IMG/VR virus record: IMGVR_UViG_3300044613_002271
Span: 1 to 20,379 of that record
Origin: a virus
Length of the DNA: 20,379 nucleotides
Strand: one strand, 5' to 3'
The position numbers and the translations under genes were made by a program. Under the pieces are notes generated by a model. That model did no database searches. It saw only the letters and a program-made list of their open reading frames with translations, and was not told the origin of the DNA. This document shows positions 1 to 7,503 of the stretch, piece after piece (position 1 is the stretch's first letter; every line of letters starts with the position of its first letter).

Positions 1-503
1 CGCAGCTCGTCGGGGCCGGCGGTGTTCACGAGCACGCGGTCGCAGTCGTCCGGGCCGATCTGCCGGTCGCTCGTGTGGCGCCCGGCGTCGAGGCCTGGGC
101 GGTCGATCCACCAGACCTCCCCGCCCCGCTCGCGGATGGCCTCGACCTCGTTCGGGAACCGGGTCCCGCAGATGGCGAACGTGGTCGCCTCGACGGTCTC
201 GTGTAGGGTCTCGATCCGCCGCATCGTGAGCCGGACCCAGATGTCGGGGTGGACGAGCTCGCGGCCCCACTCGGTGCCGAGCGTCCGCAGCAGGTCGCGG
301 GGGACCACGTCGATCCCGCCGACGCCGACCGCCCGCTCCTTCTGGGTGCGGTCCCGGAGGACCTCGCCCGGGATGTCGAGCATCGCGGAGAGGCCCCGAT
401 AGATCGGGTCCGCCCACTGGAGCGGGTACGCCGCCGGCACCATCGACGCCGCGAGCGTCTTCCCGGCCCCGATCCTGCCCGCAAGTCCGACGATCCTGAT
501 CAT
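1..503 (-). CDS. Deoxynucleoside monophosphate kinase, N-terminal 167 residues (cut by window edge)
   Basis: This open frame runs off the left edge with no stop. It begins at an ATG whose last bases overlap the TGA of the metallophosphoesterase gene (ATGA). The protein starts MIRIVGLAGRIGAGKT, a P-loop at residues 6-16. Near residue 112 it has CGTRFPNEVEAIRERGGEVW, followed by an RPG. A P-loop followed by an 'RFPNE-A/VEAIR..GG.V..I.RPG' block is characteristic of phage dNMP kinases of the T4 gp1 type, which phosphorylate dNMPs to dNDPs for phage DNA synthesis in the cytoplasm. The C-terminus lies outside the window. Other P-loop nucleotide kinases are possible, but the RFPNE block makes this assignment fairly firm. 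Confidence 0.82.
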   Translation of the reverse strand, partial: MIRIVGLAGRIGAGKTLAASMVPAAYPLQWADPIYRGLSAMLDIPGEVLRDRTQKERAVGVGGIDVVPRDLLRTLGTEWGRELVHPDIWVRLTMRRIETLHETVEATTFAICGTRFPNEVEAIRERGGEVWWIDRPGLDAGRHTSDRQIGPDDCDRVLVNTAGPDEL

Positions 504-1768
504 GCCAGCCTCCCCAGCTCCAGCCGGGGGCCGGCGACGTGCATTGCCCGCAGCCCGCCGGCCGGATCGTAGATGAAGAGCTCCATCGCCCGCCGGGCCC
601 CGACGAAGCCGCTGGCCGCGTGCCAGTCGTCCGCCGGCCCGAGGCTCGGGGCGATCCGCACGAGGACGCCGTCGATCGTCTCGATCGGCCGCTGCCACTC
701 GGCCGCCTGGTGGTGAAGGTGACCGGTGTGGACCTCGCGGTAGGGGCTCGCGGCCCACGCCGCGGCCGCCTCGTGGGCCATGAGCTGCGGAAGCCGCCGC
801 TTCGCCCGGTGGCCGTGGACGAAGCCCAGCAGGTTCCGGCCGTGGGTCAGGTACTTCCGCGGCGTGTAGGTGCCGTCGACCGTCACCCGCTTTGATCGGG
901 CGTACCGCTCGACCGCGATCCGGTGGAAGGCCCAGGTCAGGGTCTCGTCGTGGTTCCCGTTGACGACCAGCACGTCGGCCGGGGCGACCATGGACGCCGT
1001 GTCTATCACGCCGACCAGGGCGTCGGTGCCGACGCTGATCATCTTCTGGAGCCGGCCGTCGCGCTCCAGGGGCGTGCCGCTGGTCGTCGTGCCGCCCGGG
1101 GTGTCGTAGTGGAACAGGTCGCCCAGGCCGGCGACGGTGATCCGGCCGGGGGCGTACTCGGTGGCCGCGTCGAGCAGCTCGGCCGAGGCCTCGCGGACGA
1201 GCCGGGCCGCGATGTCGAGGTCATAGTCGGCCTCGCCGGTCGAGCGGCCCCAGGCGTACTTTCCGAAATGGGTGTCGGCGACGACCAGAACGGCCCACGG
1301 GCGATCCTTGACAGTATTGGTCAAGGCGCGGCCGCGTCGGACTTTCGCGATTCGCGAACTGCGAAGGTGTTTCCATTTTCCAGAATCTGGAACACGTCGC
1401 CGGATCGTGTCGCCGGCGGCGGCGATCATCGCCTCGACCGCCTCGGCCACGCTCGGCCCGGCCTTCGGGCGGAGCCGGACGAACACGCGGAAGAGCTCGG
1501 TCACGACCGGCTGGCCCGTCTCGCGGTCCGCGGTGAGCCCTTCCCACTTCGTCGCCTCGCTCGCCGCGACCTCGAACCGGGTCAGGTCGGCCTCGATGTG
1601 GGCGAGGAGATCCTCGACCGTGCGGATCGTCCGCGACACGCTGCGGGCCTCCACGGCATCGCCGGTGGCCTTCTTCGTGACCTCCTCGATCGTCAGGCCG
1701 TCGCCCCCGGCCGCCTTCGCGGCGGCCTTGCCGGCGACCCTGTCGGCTAATCTCGCCGCGCGAGCCAT
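500..1768 (-). CDS. Calcineurin-like metallophosphoesterase with N-terminal helical region
   Basis: The 422-residue protein has the full set of metallophosphoesterase motifs in order: ADTH (D165, H167), GLGDLFHYD (D217), NGNHDE (N272, H273, D274), VHGH (H318, H320) and TGHLHH (H350, H352). These residues bind two metals and hydrolyse phosphomono- or phosphodiesters. The substrate cannot be told; phage members often sit beside DNA-metabolism genes, and here a dNMP kinase follows with an ATGA overlap. Residues 1-120 are helical and polar without a recognised family. Residues 125-157 form a basic linker with codon usage unlike the rest (see the inverted repeats at 1306-1392). The start overlaps the previous gene by 22 bases. 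The first residues, RLADRVAGKAAAK, resemble the start of the upstream 80-residue protein. Confidence 0.85.
   Translation of the reverse strand: MARAARLADRVAGKAAAKAAGGDGLTIEEVTKKATGDAVEARSVSRTIRTVEDLLAHIEADLTRFEVAASEATKWEGLTADRETGQPVVTELFRVFVRLRPKAGPSVAEAVEAMIAAAGDTIRRRVPDSGKWKHLRSSRIAKVRRGRALTNTVKDRPWAVLVVADTHFGKYAWGRSTGEADYDLDIAARLVREASAELLDAATEYAPGRITVAGLGDLFHYDTPGGTTTSGTPLERDGRLQKMISVGTDALVGVIDTASMVAPADVLVVNGNHDETLTWAFHRIAVERYARSKRVTVDGTYTPRKYLTHGRNLLGFVHGHRAKRRLPQLMAHEAAAAWAASPYREVHTGHLHHQAAEWQRPIETIDGVLVRIAPSLGPADDWHAASGFVGARRAMELFIYDPAGGLRAMHVAGPRLELGRLA
1306..1326. repeat. Inverted repeat 1 inside the metallophosphoesterase gene
   Basis: The arms ccttgac and gtcaagg are perfect 7-base complements separated by 7 bases. 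The repeat lies in the coding sequence for the interdomain linker and is the first of three inverted repeats with centres about 34-35 bases apart. It may be an operator-like site or RNA structure, or chance; function is not shown. Confidence 0.5.
1344..1358. repeat. Inverted repeat 2 inside the metallophosphoesterase gene
   Basis: TTCGCGA and TCGCGAA are perfect 7-base arms around a single central base. It has the same 7-1-7 geometry as the next repeat, whose centre is 34 bases away. It is coding sequence, so any regulatory role would have to overlap the protein-coding one. Confidence 0.5.
1378..1392. repeat. Inverted repeat 3 inside the metallophosphoesterase gene
   Basis: TTCCAGA and TCTGGAA are perfect 7-base arms around one central base. 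On the minus strand the core reads AGATTCTG, eight bases also present in the gap elements upstream of the portal and capsid genes. Function is unknown. Confidence 0.5.
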
Positions 1769-1989
1769 ACGCGTAGCCCTTGGGGTCCGCAGAGCTCGAT
1801 CCCGTCGGCGGCCGCCTCCTCGATCAGCAGGTCCGCGAGGGCCGACGCCGACCCGAGGCCCCCGGCCTGGAACCGGCGACGGACCTCGAGGAGCTCGGCC
1901 TGGTGCTCGGGCGAGAGGCGCGAGAAGAACCCGACATGGCGAACCGGCTTCGCCCTGGCCCGCTCCGCGACCCGATCCGCGAGTGACAT
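1747..1989 (-). CDS. Small conserved-looking phage protein of unknown function (80 aa)
   Basis: I do not recognise a named family. The ATG at 1989 is chosen because GGAGG lies just upstream and because the longer in-frame extension to 2043 is low-complexity and would run back over the stop of the preceding gene. The 80-residue product is mostly helical. A middle segment (FSRLSPEHQAELLEVRRRF) precedes a stretch ending CGPQGLRVWLARR that could be a small helix-turn-helix-like unit. Its first residues (SLADRVAERARAK) resemble the start of the metallophosphoesterase encoded next, with which it overlaps by 22 bases. The pairing suggests a shared process, but none can be named. Confidence 0.65.
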   Translation of the reverse strand: MSLADRVAERARAKPVRHVGFFSRLSPEHQAELLEVRRRFQAGGLGSASALADLLIEEAAADGIELCGPQGLRVWLARRD

Positions 1990-2039
1990 GCAGCCTCCAT
2001 GCCGATGGTCCGTCGAGTCTCGCGGGCCGGCCGGGCGAG

Positions 2040-2333
2040 TCAACCTATCCCCAGGTGGTCACGCCCCCAGTCGTTCAGGGCCTCCTTTCGCTCCTCACAC
2101 CCGCAGGGACCGCCGATCACGGCGGAGACCCGCTCGGGCGTGATGCCGACCGCCGACAAGCCGGCGGCGACCATGTCGCCCAGGCCGAGCCGGGGGCGCG
2201 GCGAGGGGGCTGCGTAGTCGAACACGACCGGCGGGCGTGTGGTGGACGCGGGGCAGTTGCGGCGGAGGTCGCGACGCTCGGACGCGAACCCGCACTCGGG
2301 ACACTTCCCGCTCGAAAAGTCGCAGTCGCTCAT
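2040..2333 (-). CDS. Small cysteine-rich protein, probable metal-binding (97 aa)
   Basis: The ATG at 2333 overlaps the stop of the 272-residue gene as ATGA, which decides the start; the longer frame reading back inside that gene is spurious. The N-terminus has C4, C11, C14 in the order CDFSSGKCPECGF, plus C27, consistent with a zinc knuckle. The C-terminus has CGCEERKEALNDWG. A short 'CGC..R...LN' ending is, from family knowledge, common among small proteins at the distal end of phage structural operons, with no established function. The middle is proline-rich. It could be a tail-tip accessory or a regulatory zinc protein. Confidence 0.7.
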   Translation of the reverse strand: MSDCDFSSGKCPECGFASERRDLRRNCPASTTRPPVVFDYAAPSPRPRLGLGDMVAAGLSAVGITPERVSAVIGGPCGCEERKEALNDWGRDHLGIG

Positions 2334-3148
2334 ATATCGAACACGTTGCGGTCGACGCCGTCGCTGTAGTGTGCGACCACGGAGTTTATGACGAGCGTCG
2401 CGGCCGACTCTGCGACCTGACCGTTCGGCCCCGCGGAGTTGTACGGCGGCGAGGCATACGCCGCGACCCATCCAGGCAATCCCAGGCGACTGGTCTGCCA
2501 TGTCGCAGGTATGAACGGAGACGGCAGAGGAGACGACTGCGACTGGCCGTTGATCGAATCGCTGGGCCGATTGCCGTAAGAGGCGTAGGTCGTGTGGTCC
2601 GGGAGAGCCTGGCATCCAGACTGCCCAGGGACGAGCACTCGTTGCCGGCAATACGTCACGATCGAGAGAACGGTGTCGTACTGAACCGGCAGCGATTCGA
2701 GCTCCGCTTTCGTATACGCCGCCGGGGCCGGCGGGTTGTTACAGTTGATGAACGGCGACGTACTGCCCCTCACCCCTGACTGCAAGCCATTCACGCCGAC
2801 AGATATTCGCGCAAGTTCGATGCAAAGGTTCGTTTGCAAGAGCCCTGGGATCTGGAAGGCCGCAAGGATGTCCACGGAGATAGATATGAAGCGCGAGAAG
2901 TAGCCCCATTTTCGCTGTGAGAACTCAGTCAGCGAGTAGACCCCAGACGACGGGGCAGACCGTAGCGCGCCCGTTTCCCATGTGTTCGGCTGAAACGGAC
3001 ACGTCCCGTTGTAGCCCGCAGTAAACCAGGCGTCGCCGCCCCACCCGGTGCAGGTAATATCCACGTCTATCGTGGTCGGGTAGGGATTCCCGTCCTCGCC
3101 CGTGATCGTCGGGCATGGGCAACACGGCGAGCACGGGAGGAGCGTCAC
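2330..3148 (-). CDS. Unassigned distal tail-region protein, cysteine-rich N-terminus (272 aa)
   Basis: Translation begins at a GTG three bases after the stop of the 113-residue gene. The first residues include LLPCSPCCPCPT, five cysteines within 13 residues, and more cysteines follow along the chain (for example TCTGWGG and YCRQR). The rest is rich in Ser, Pro, Asn, Gly and aromatics, as in extracellular beta-structured proteins. There is no signal peptide or clear membrane segment. Its place between tail-tip candidates suggests a tail fibre, tip or receptor-binding protein. No family was recognised. Codon choice is noticeably less GC-biased than in the head genes. Confidence 0.65.
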   Translation of the reverse strand: MTLLPCSPCCPCPTITGEDGNPYPTTIDVDITCTGWGGDAWFTAGYNGTCPFQPNTWETGALRSAPSSGVYSLTEFSQRKWGYFSRFISISVDILAAFQIPGLLQTNLCIELARISVGVNGLQSGVRGSTSPFINCNNPPAPAAYTKAELESLPVQYDTVLSIVTYCRQRVLVPGQSGCQALPDHTTYASYGNRPSDSINGQSQSSPLPSPFIPATWQTSRLGLPGWVAAYASPPYNSAGPNGQVAESAATLVINSVVAHYSDGVDRNVFDI

Positions 3149-3151
3149 GCG

Positions 3152-3493
3152 TCAGCACTCCGCCGCGATCAGATACCAGTACCCATTCCCGCCGCGGGCG
3201 AGCATCACCCACTTACCGCCTGCGACGTTCGCGAACTTGTTCACGCAGTTCGCGAGCGTCTGCCCCGTGGTCTGGGTCTCGTTCGGAGGCGTCCCGCTTT
3301 CCCAGACGTTGATTGTCGCCAGCGTGCCCTTGTTCCACACGGTCCCTGTCCTCCCGAGCCGCACGGGATCGCCGTCGTCGCCGCCCTGGCGGAACATCAC
3401 CGCGGACTGGTCGCGGTTCCCACGCTCGTACGCGCGGGTCGCGGCCGCCATGCGACGCGCTGCGTCTTCGGTGAGTCTTACGGTTCGTGCCAT
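3152..3493 (-). CDS. Small tail-tip region protein ending WYLIAAEC (113 aa)
   Basis: The start ATG shares its A with the stop of the upstream gene (TGATG), giving MARTVRLTEDAARRM as the N-terminus in preference to a longer frame inside the neighbour. A helical, charged N-terminal part (residues 1-35) is followed by a beta-rich part with GTVWNKGTLATINVW and a C-terminus GGKWVMLARGGNGYWYLIAAEC. I recall similar C-termini in unannotated proteins of phage tail regions, but not a function. Its position between the 300- and 272-residue proteins suggests a tail-tip or baseplate accessory. Confidence 0.65.
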   Translation of the reverse strand: MARTVRLTEDAARRMAAATRAYERGNRDQSAVMFRQGGDDGDPVRLGRTGTVWNKGTLATINVWESGTPPNETQTTGQTLANCVNKFANVAGGKWVMLARGGNGYWYLIAAEC

Positions 3494-4395
3494 CAGAGGA
3501 TCGTCGGGGTCCCGAGGGCCGTCGCCCAATTTGCGGTCGCGTACAGATCGACGCCGGCTCCGCCCTTGATCACGCTCGGGGCCTGGCCGGCGTCTTTCTT
3601 CGTGCCGTTGGTGTTCAGCGCCACGGGCTGCTTCACGGGCTTATTGTCGTTACCCATGATCACCCGCTTTTGCCAGATGGGGCCGTTGTATAGCTCCATA
3701 AATCCGACATCCCACGGCATCGCCTTCCAGGTGTCGGGCTCGTATCGGAACTCCCACCGGCTCTCGATGAACTCCAGCGTCCCGGCGTCGTCGTCCCCGT
3801 CGAGCCTAGAAATCGACTGCTTTCTCGCGCTCTTGAAATATGCCTTGTAAGTCTTCGCCGCCCCGCCGGCCCAGGTCCCGGAGTTCACCTTTCCGGCATA
3901 CGCCACGATGTCGGCCTGGAGCGTTGCCTCGCTTTCGTAATACTTCGTCAGCGTCCAGCTCGTCTCCTCGCGCTCTTTCTCCAGACCTTCGAGCGGATCG
4001 CCGGCCGCGTTCGTGATCGTGGCCCCGCTGTTGTCGGTGAACGCCGGGACGGTCGTCGTGCCGCCGGACCGCTCCCACACATCCTCCGGGATGCCGTTTT
4101 CCCTCATCACCTTATTCGGCGGCGGAATGTAGTAGTTGATTGTCAACAGCCACCGCATACCGTCATCGGTCTCGGGGGCCAGTTCGAGCTCTAGGGCCTT
4201 CAGCTCGGAAAACTCGGGGTGTGGTGAGCCCCAGGTGATCCCCATGGTCGCGGTGACGCCGCCGATGATCTCGGCCTCGGTCGTCAGCGGTGAGTCGACG
4301 CGAATCGTCCACTTTCGGACCGCCCGCATGGACTCTCCGAACCTGCCCGACACGCTGGTTCCGCGAACCACTCGATCGTAGGAAACCCAGGCCAT
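3493..4395 (-). CDS. Probable distal tail / baseplate hub protein (300 aa)
   Basis: This gene starts three bases after the tape-measure stop, the place where siphophages usually encode the distal tail protein that starts tail assembly. The 300-residue product is beta-rich with many aromatic residues (FRYEPDTWKAMPWDVGFMEL near residue 225) and a conserved-looking end with GNDNKPVKQPVALNTNG around residue 250. It has no signal peptide or membrane segment. The role rests on position and composition; I cannot name a family. It overlaps the next gene by one base (TGATG). Confidence 0.6.
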   Translation of the reverse strand: MAWVSYDRVVRGTSVSGRFGESMRAVRKWTIRVDSPLTTEAEIIGGVTATMGITWGSPHPEFSELKALELELAPETDDGMRWLLTINYYIPPPNKVMRENGIPEDVWERSGGTTTVPAFTDNSGATITNAAGDPLEGLEKEREETSWTLTKYYESEATLQADIVAYAGKVNSGTWAGGAAKTYKAYFKSARKQSISRLDGDDDAGTLEFIESRWEFRYEPDTWKAMPWDVGFMELYNGPIWQKRVIMGNDNKPVKQPVALNTNGTKKDAGQAPSVIKGGAGVDLYATANWATALGTPTIL

Positions 4396-4398
4396 TAG

Positions 4399-6114
4399 TT
4401 ACTCCATGGCGAACGGGTAGTCGGCTTCCTGAGTCTCGACGGCATCGGCGATCCGCTCGAGCACGCCGAGCTGTTGCTCCTGCACGTCGCCGCCCGTGCC
4501 TCGCATGATTCGGAACATCTCGGCCACGCCCTCGGACGACCTTGAGTCGATGCCCTTCAGGGCCTCGGCCACATCGACGACGACGGTTTGCTGGACCTCC
4601 ACCGGCTTTCCGACCGACGAGGTGATAGTGGCGGCGGCGGTGGTGGCGGAGGAGGCGAGCGCGTTCGCGGCGGAATCGAGGGCGGTCGTCAGAGGGCCGG
4701 TAGCCCTCGGGAGGCCCGTCTCTACGCCGGTGGTAAACGCCGCCGAGAACGCCGCACCGGACGCCGCGAGGGAGGAGTTTGCCGCCGCAAGGTAGTTGTC
4801 AGCCGTGACCTCCCACCCCTTCGAGCTTTCGCGGAGGTCCCGAGCCGTGTCACCAAACCCGGGAGCCACGTCCGCCAGTTTCGCGGCGGCGAGTAAAAGG
4901 CCCGAGATAATGTCAGAGAACGCCCCGCCGACCGTGTTCCCGACGAACTCGAACAGCCGGAACGCGCCATAGAAAGCCTGGGCGACACGGCCGCCCAGAT
5001 CGAACATGCCCGTCCACCGCGTCCCTACGTCTGCGAAGTACGAGAACACGGCGGAACTGTTGGCGATCAGCGCGTCGCCGACGACTGCCAGAGCACGAGC
5101 ACCGGAGAGCAGACCATCACCAAGAGCCTGCCCGATGTTCGCCCCGTCGATCGACCCGAGGAACCCTATGATCTGCGGAGTCAGGCGGGCAATCGCGGCC
5201 GCGATCACCTCCACGCTGGACCTAACGCCGTCCGCGACCGACTCAAACAGAGGACCGATGGCGACGAGCACGTTCGAGGCGGCCTCCGCGATCGCACGAT
5301 AGAGAGGCTCGAACGTCTGGCCGATGGTCGAGAAAACGTTTGTCGACTGAGCCGACACGATTCGGCTGAGGTTTGCGAGCGACCCGCTCGTCCTCGCGAA
5401 GTCGCCTTGTGCGGACGCCGTCTGGCGGAGGATCGCGGCGTACGCGGCCTGCGCTTTGATTGCAGGCGTGAGCGATCCGCTGGTCGATGTAATCAGACCG
5501 CGAGCCAGCGCCTCTTGTTTTAGCGTCGCCTCGTCCAGCAGCACGCCGAACCTACGGATCGGCTCCGCTTCACCCCGGAGGGCGGCCCCTAGTGCCTGAA
5601 CAGCTTCTTCGACTGACGAGTTATTGAACGACGCCAGGTCTGCCCCGAGGCTGGTCAGCGTCGTCGCGTAGTCGGCTGCCTGCTCCCGACCGAGCCCCAT
5701 TGCCGTAAAAAGATTCCCGAACGAGCCGGTCGCAGATAGGGCTGCGGACTCGGCGAGGCCGATTCTGCTCGCCTGTTTCGCGAACTCCGCGACCCTTGCC
5801 GCCGACTGGCCGAAGATAACGCCGGACTTACTCGTCTCCTCGCCGAGCGACGTTGCCGCATCGACCGCCGACGAGATCGACGAAACTACGCCCGCGCCGA
5901 GGTTTGCAAAAGCCCTCGCCGCTGCCGCCGCACCGCTCACGACAGACCCGAACAACTGCGCGCCGGCAATCGCCGTCAGCGCTCGCATGCTCGATTCCAG
6001 GCCGCTGGTGTCAGACTGAAGCGACCGAAACGCGGACGACGCCGCCTTGACGCCGGACGTGAGCCCGGACGTGGACGCCGTAAACACCGCGGAAACTTTA
6101 CCGATCGCAGCCAT
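4399..6114 (-). CDS. Tail tape measure protein (571 aa)
   Basis: The tape measure protein fills the tail tube, sets tail length and is expelled during DNA ejection. The 571-residue product is dominated by Ala, Ser, Gly and Leu helices. The N-terminus (KVSAVFTASTSGLTSGVKAA) is followed by hydrophobic segments at about residues 45-90 and 310-400, typical of tape measures. It is encoded directly after the tail assembly chaperone, with a 17-base overlap, and before the distal tail candidate. At the usual roughly 0.15 nm per residue, the length predicts a tail near 85 nm. No lysozyme or peptidase domain was seen, so cell-wall penetration would need another protein. Confidence 0.85.
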   Translation of the reverse strand: MAAIGKVSAVFTASTSGLTSGVKAASSAFRSLQSDTSGLESSMRALTAIAGAQLFGSVVSGAAAAARAFANLGAGVVSSISSAVDAATSLGEETSKSGVIFGQSAARVAEFAKQASRIGLAESAALSATGSFGNLFTAMGLGREQAADYATTLTSLGADLASFNNSSVEEAVQALGAALRGEAEPIRRFGVLLDEATLKQEALARGLITSTSGSLTPAIKAQAAYAAILRQTASAQGDFARTSGSLANLSRIVSAQSTNVFSTIGQTFEPLYRAIAEAASNVLVAIGPLFESVADGVRSSVEVIAAAIARLTPQIIGFLGSIDGANIGQALGDGLLSGARALAVVGDALIANSSAVFSYFADVGTRWTGMFDLGGRVAQAFYGAFRLFEFVGNTVGGAFSDIISGLLLAAAKLADVAPGFGDTARDLRESSKGWEVTADNYLAAANSSLAASGAAFSAAFTTGVETGLPRATGPLTTALDSAANALASSATTAAATITSSVGKPVEVQQTVVVDVAEALKGIDSRSSEGVAEMFRIMRGTGGDVQEQQLGVLERIADAVETQEADYPFAME

Positions 6115-6721
6115 TCCCCGGTCCTTTCGTAGCCGCGAACGCGGCGATCTTTGCGGTGATCTCGTCTTCGGTCAGCTCGCGGCTTGGGTCATAGTTGGGG
6201 AGGAACATGTCGATAAACGACTCGTCTAGCTTCGCCCCCATCGCAATCGCGATGAACAGGGTCGACTTTGCCGTCCGCATCCAGTCTTCCCCGAACGGCT
6301 CCACCCGGTGGTAGGCCATCCAGCGATGAATCTGGTCGAGCGTGACCTCCCTCTTCCATTGTTCGACGTGCGGGATCCGGTGGTGAGCGGCGAGCCGGTA
6401 CAGGAAGCGATCCGCCACCACGGAGTCCCCGGACTTGAGGACCGTCTCCCAGCACTGGAAATAGATCCACATCACGACCCGGTGGTTCGCGCGCAGCACT
6501 TTCGCGGCCTCGACGCCCGCCGGCCTTCCGTCGGCGTCACAGATACAGGTCGTGAGCGTCTTCGCGATCAGCTCGGCCGGCGGCGTGGCCCCTTCCAGCT
6601 CGCGATGAGCCTTCGCCAAGGCGTGCCATTCCTGGAACGTCGGAAAACGCAGGTGGACGAGATCGGCAGATCCGGGAGGCGTCACGGCCACAACGTCGGG
6701 CGAGGAGTCTAGGGCGGTCAC
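6098..6721 (-). CDS. Tail assembly chaperone, G-like and T-like parts in one frame (207 aa)
   Basis: The gene lies between the tail-tube candidate and the tape measure, where lambda-like phages encode gpG and the frameshift product gpGT. Residues 25-105 (from LRFPTFQEWHALAKAHRELE) look like the helical G-like chaperone part. Residues 106-185 include HRWMAYHRVEPFGEDWMRTA, which resembles lambda T-like minor tail proteins (DUF4035 type). Both are read without a frameshift. The start is a GTG overlapping the previous stop (GTGA), with AGGAG about 7 bases upstream. The product would bind the tape measure and recruit tube subunits. The assignment rests on position and weak motif resemblance. Confidence 0.62.
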   Translation of the reverse strand: MTALDSSPDVVAVTPPGSADLVHLRFPTFQEWHALAKAHRELEGATPPAELIAKTLTTCICDADGRPAGVEAAKVLRANHRVVMWIYFQCWETVLKSGDSVVADRFLYRLAAHHRIPHVEQWKREVTLDQIHRWMAYHRVEPFGEDWMRTAKSTLFIAIAMGAKLDESFIDMFLPNYDPSRELTEDEITAKIAAFAATKGPGNGCDR

Positions 6722-7104
6722 GATCTTTCTCCTGTCAAGCGAAACACGGCCGACCCCACAAGGAACTGGCCGACCTGTCCGGTTACTTCAAACGAATCGA
6801 GAAACGCAGGCAGCGACAGCGACCCGCCGGCAAACAAAAGCGAAACGGTGCCCTTTAGGCCGACCATTTCGTTGTTGTACGGGGGACACCCCCATAGCGT
6901 GACCTCGACCGTCCCCGGGTCAATGGCCGTGCAGTCGTAAGACTTGAGGACGCGAGCCTCCGCCCCGAAGCCGACAACTTCGCTCGACACATGCGTCTTC
7001 TCGAAATACACGGCGGACGCGGGCGACGCGCGGAACCGCGTGATCGAGCCTAGACGAGACCCATTGAACGAAAGCGTCGCTCCCTGCGAGGAAGGCGTCG
7101 ACAT
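6718..7104 (-). CDS. Tail tube / major tail protein candidate (128 aa)
   Basis: The 128-residue protein is almost entirely beta-strand in pattern. It ends with FLDSFEVTGQVGQFLVGSAV then FRLTG, resembling the last strands of phage tail-tube folds, where a segment of the type 'FEVSG.VG..V..S..F..TG' is typical. A central KGTVSLLFAGGSLSLPAF fits the same sandwich. It sits immediately before the tail assembly chaperone (GTGA overlap), the usual place of the major tail protein. Two other small beta proteins precede it, so which forms the tube is uncertain. GGAGG lies about 10 bases before the ATG. Confidence 0.6.
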   Translation of the reverse strand: MSTPSSQGATLSFNGSRLGSITRFRASPASAVYFEKTHVSSEVVGFGAEARVLKSYDCTAIDPGTVEVTLWGCPPYNNEMVGLKGTVSLLFAGGSLSLPAFLDSFEVTGQVGQFLVGSAVFRLTGERS

Positions 7105-7125
7105 ACTGCACGGCCTCCGCTTGCA

Positions 7126-7491
7126 TCAGGCCGCGTAATCGCTCGTGTAGCTGGCCGTCCACTTCTTGAGCTCGCCGACGGCATCGTCCGCGGTAGCGTC
7201 CATGCACTTACAGGTCGCGCCCTCGGCGGTAATGGTGGTGCCGAGGGCCGGAGGTGAGTCGAGGCCTTCGATGGTCACAGTCACGACGGCCGCGCTGCCG
7301 CTCTGCCCGTTGTCGGTCAGGCCGTTCTCGTAGGTCCTGCTCGCACCGTGTGCCAGTGCCAGAGTGGAGTTATCAAGCCGCGGCGTGGAGTTACTGTTTC
7401 GCGCGACCTTGACGGAGACCTTCGTCGCTCCAGCCACGCCGAACGCGGAGAATCCCTGGGAGCTCGTGAACGTCGGGGAAGCGCCTGACAT
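7126..7491 (-). CDS. Tail-tube-like beta protein B (121 aa)
   Basis: The product is a 121-residue, Thr/Ser/Ala-rich beta protein with no signal peptide. It ends with KKWTASYTSDYAA, comparable to the end FSAEWSFYPAT of the preceding gene's product. The two genes also share a near-identical leader with AGGAGC before a TAAATG start. It has cysteines at CKCMD near residue 95. The location between tail completion proteins and the tape measure suggests a tail-tube or tube-decorating subunit, possibly a paralogue of its neighbour. I could not assign a family. Confidence 0.6.
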   Translation of the reverse strand: MSGASPTFTSSQGFSAFGVAGATKVSVKVARNSNSTPRLDNSTLALAHGASRTYENGLTDNGQSGSAAVVTVTIEGLDSPPALGTTITAEGATCKCMDATADDAVGELKKWTASYTSDYAA

Positions 7492-7503
7492 TTATACTGC
7501 TCC

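Noticed and set aside
26-484. 152-codon minus-strand frame at the left end
   Set aside because: It is an Arg/Ser-rich shadow of the dNMP kinase, which is read in a different minus-strand frame running off the edge.
1308-1330. TTGACA on the plus strand as a promoter -35 box
   Set aside because: No -10-like hexamer occurs 16-18 bases downstream and no plus-strand gene follows.
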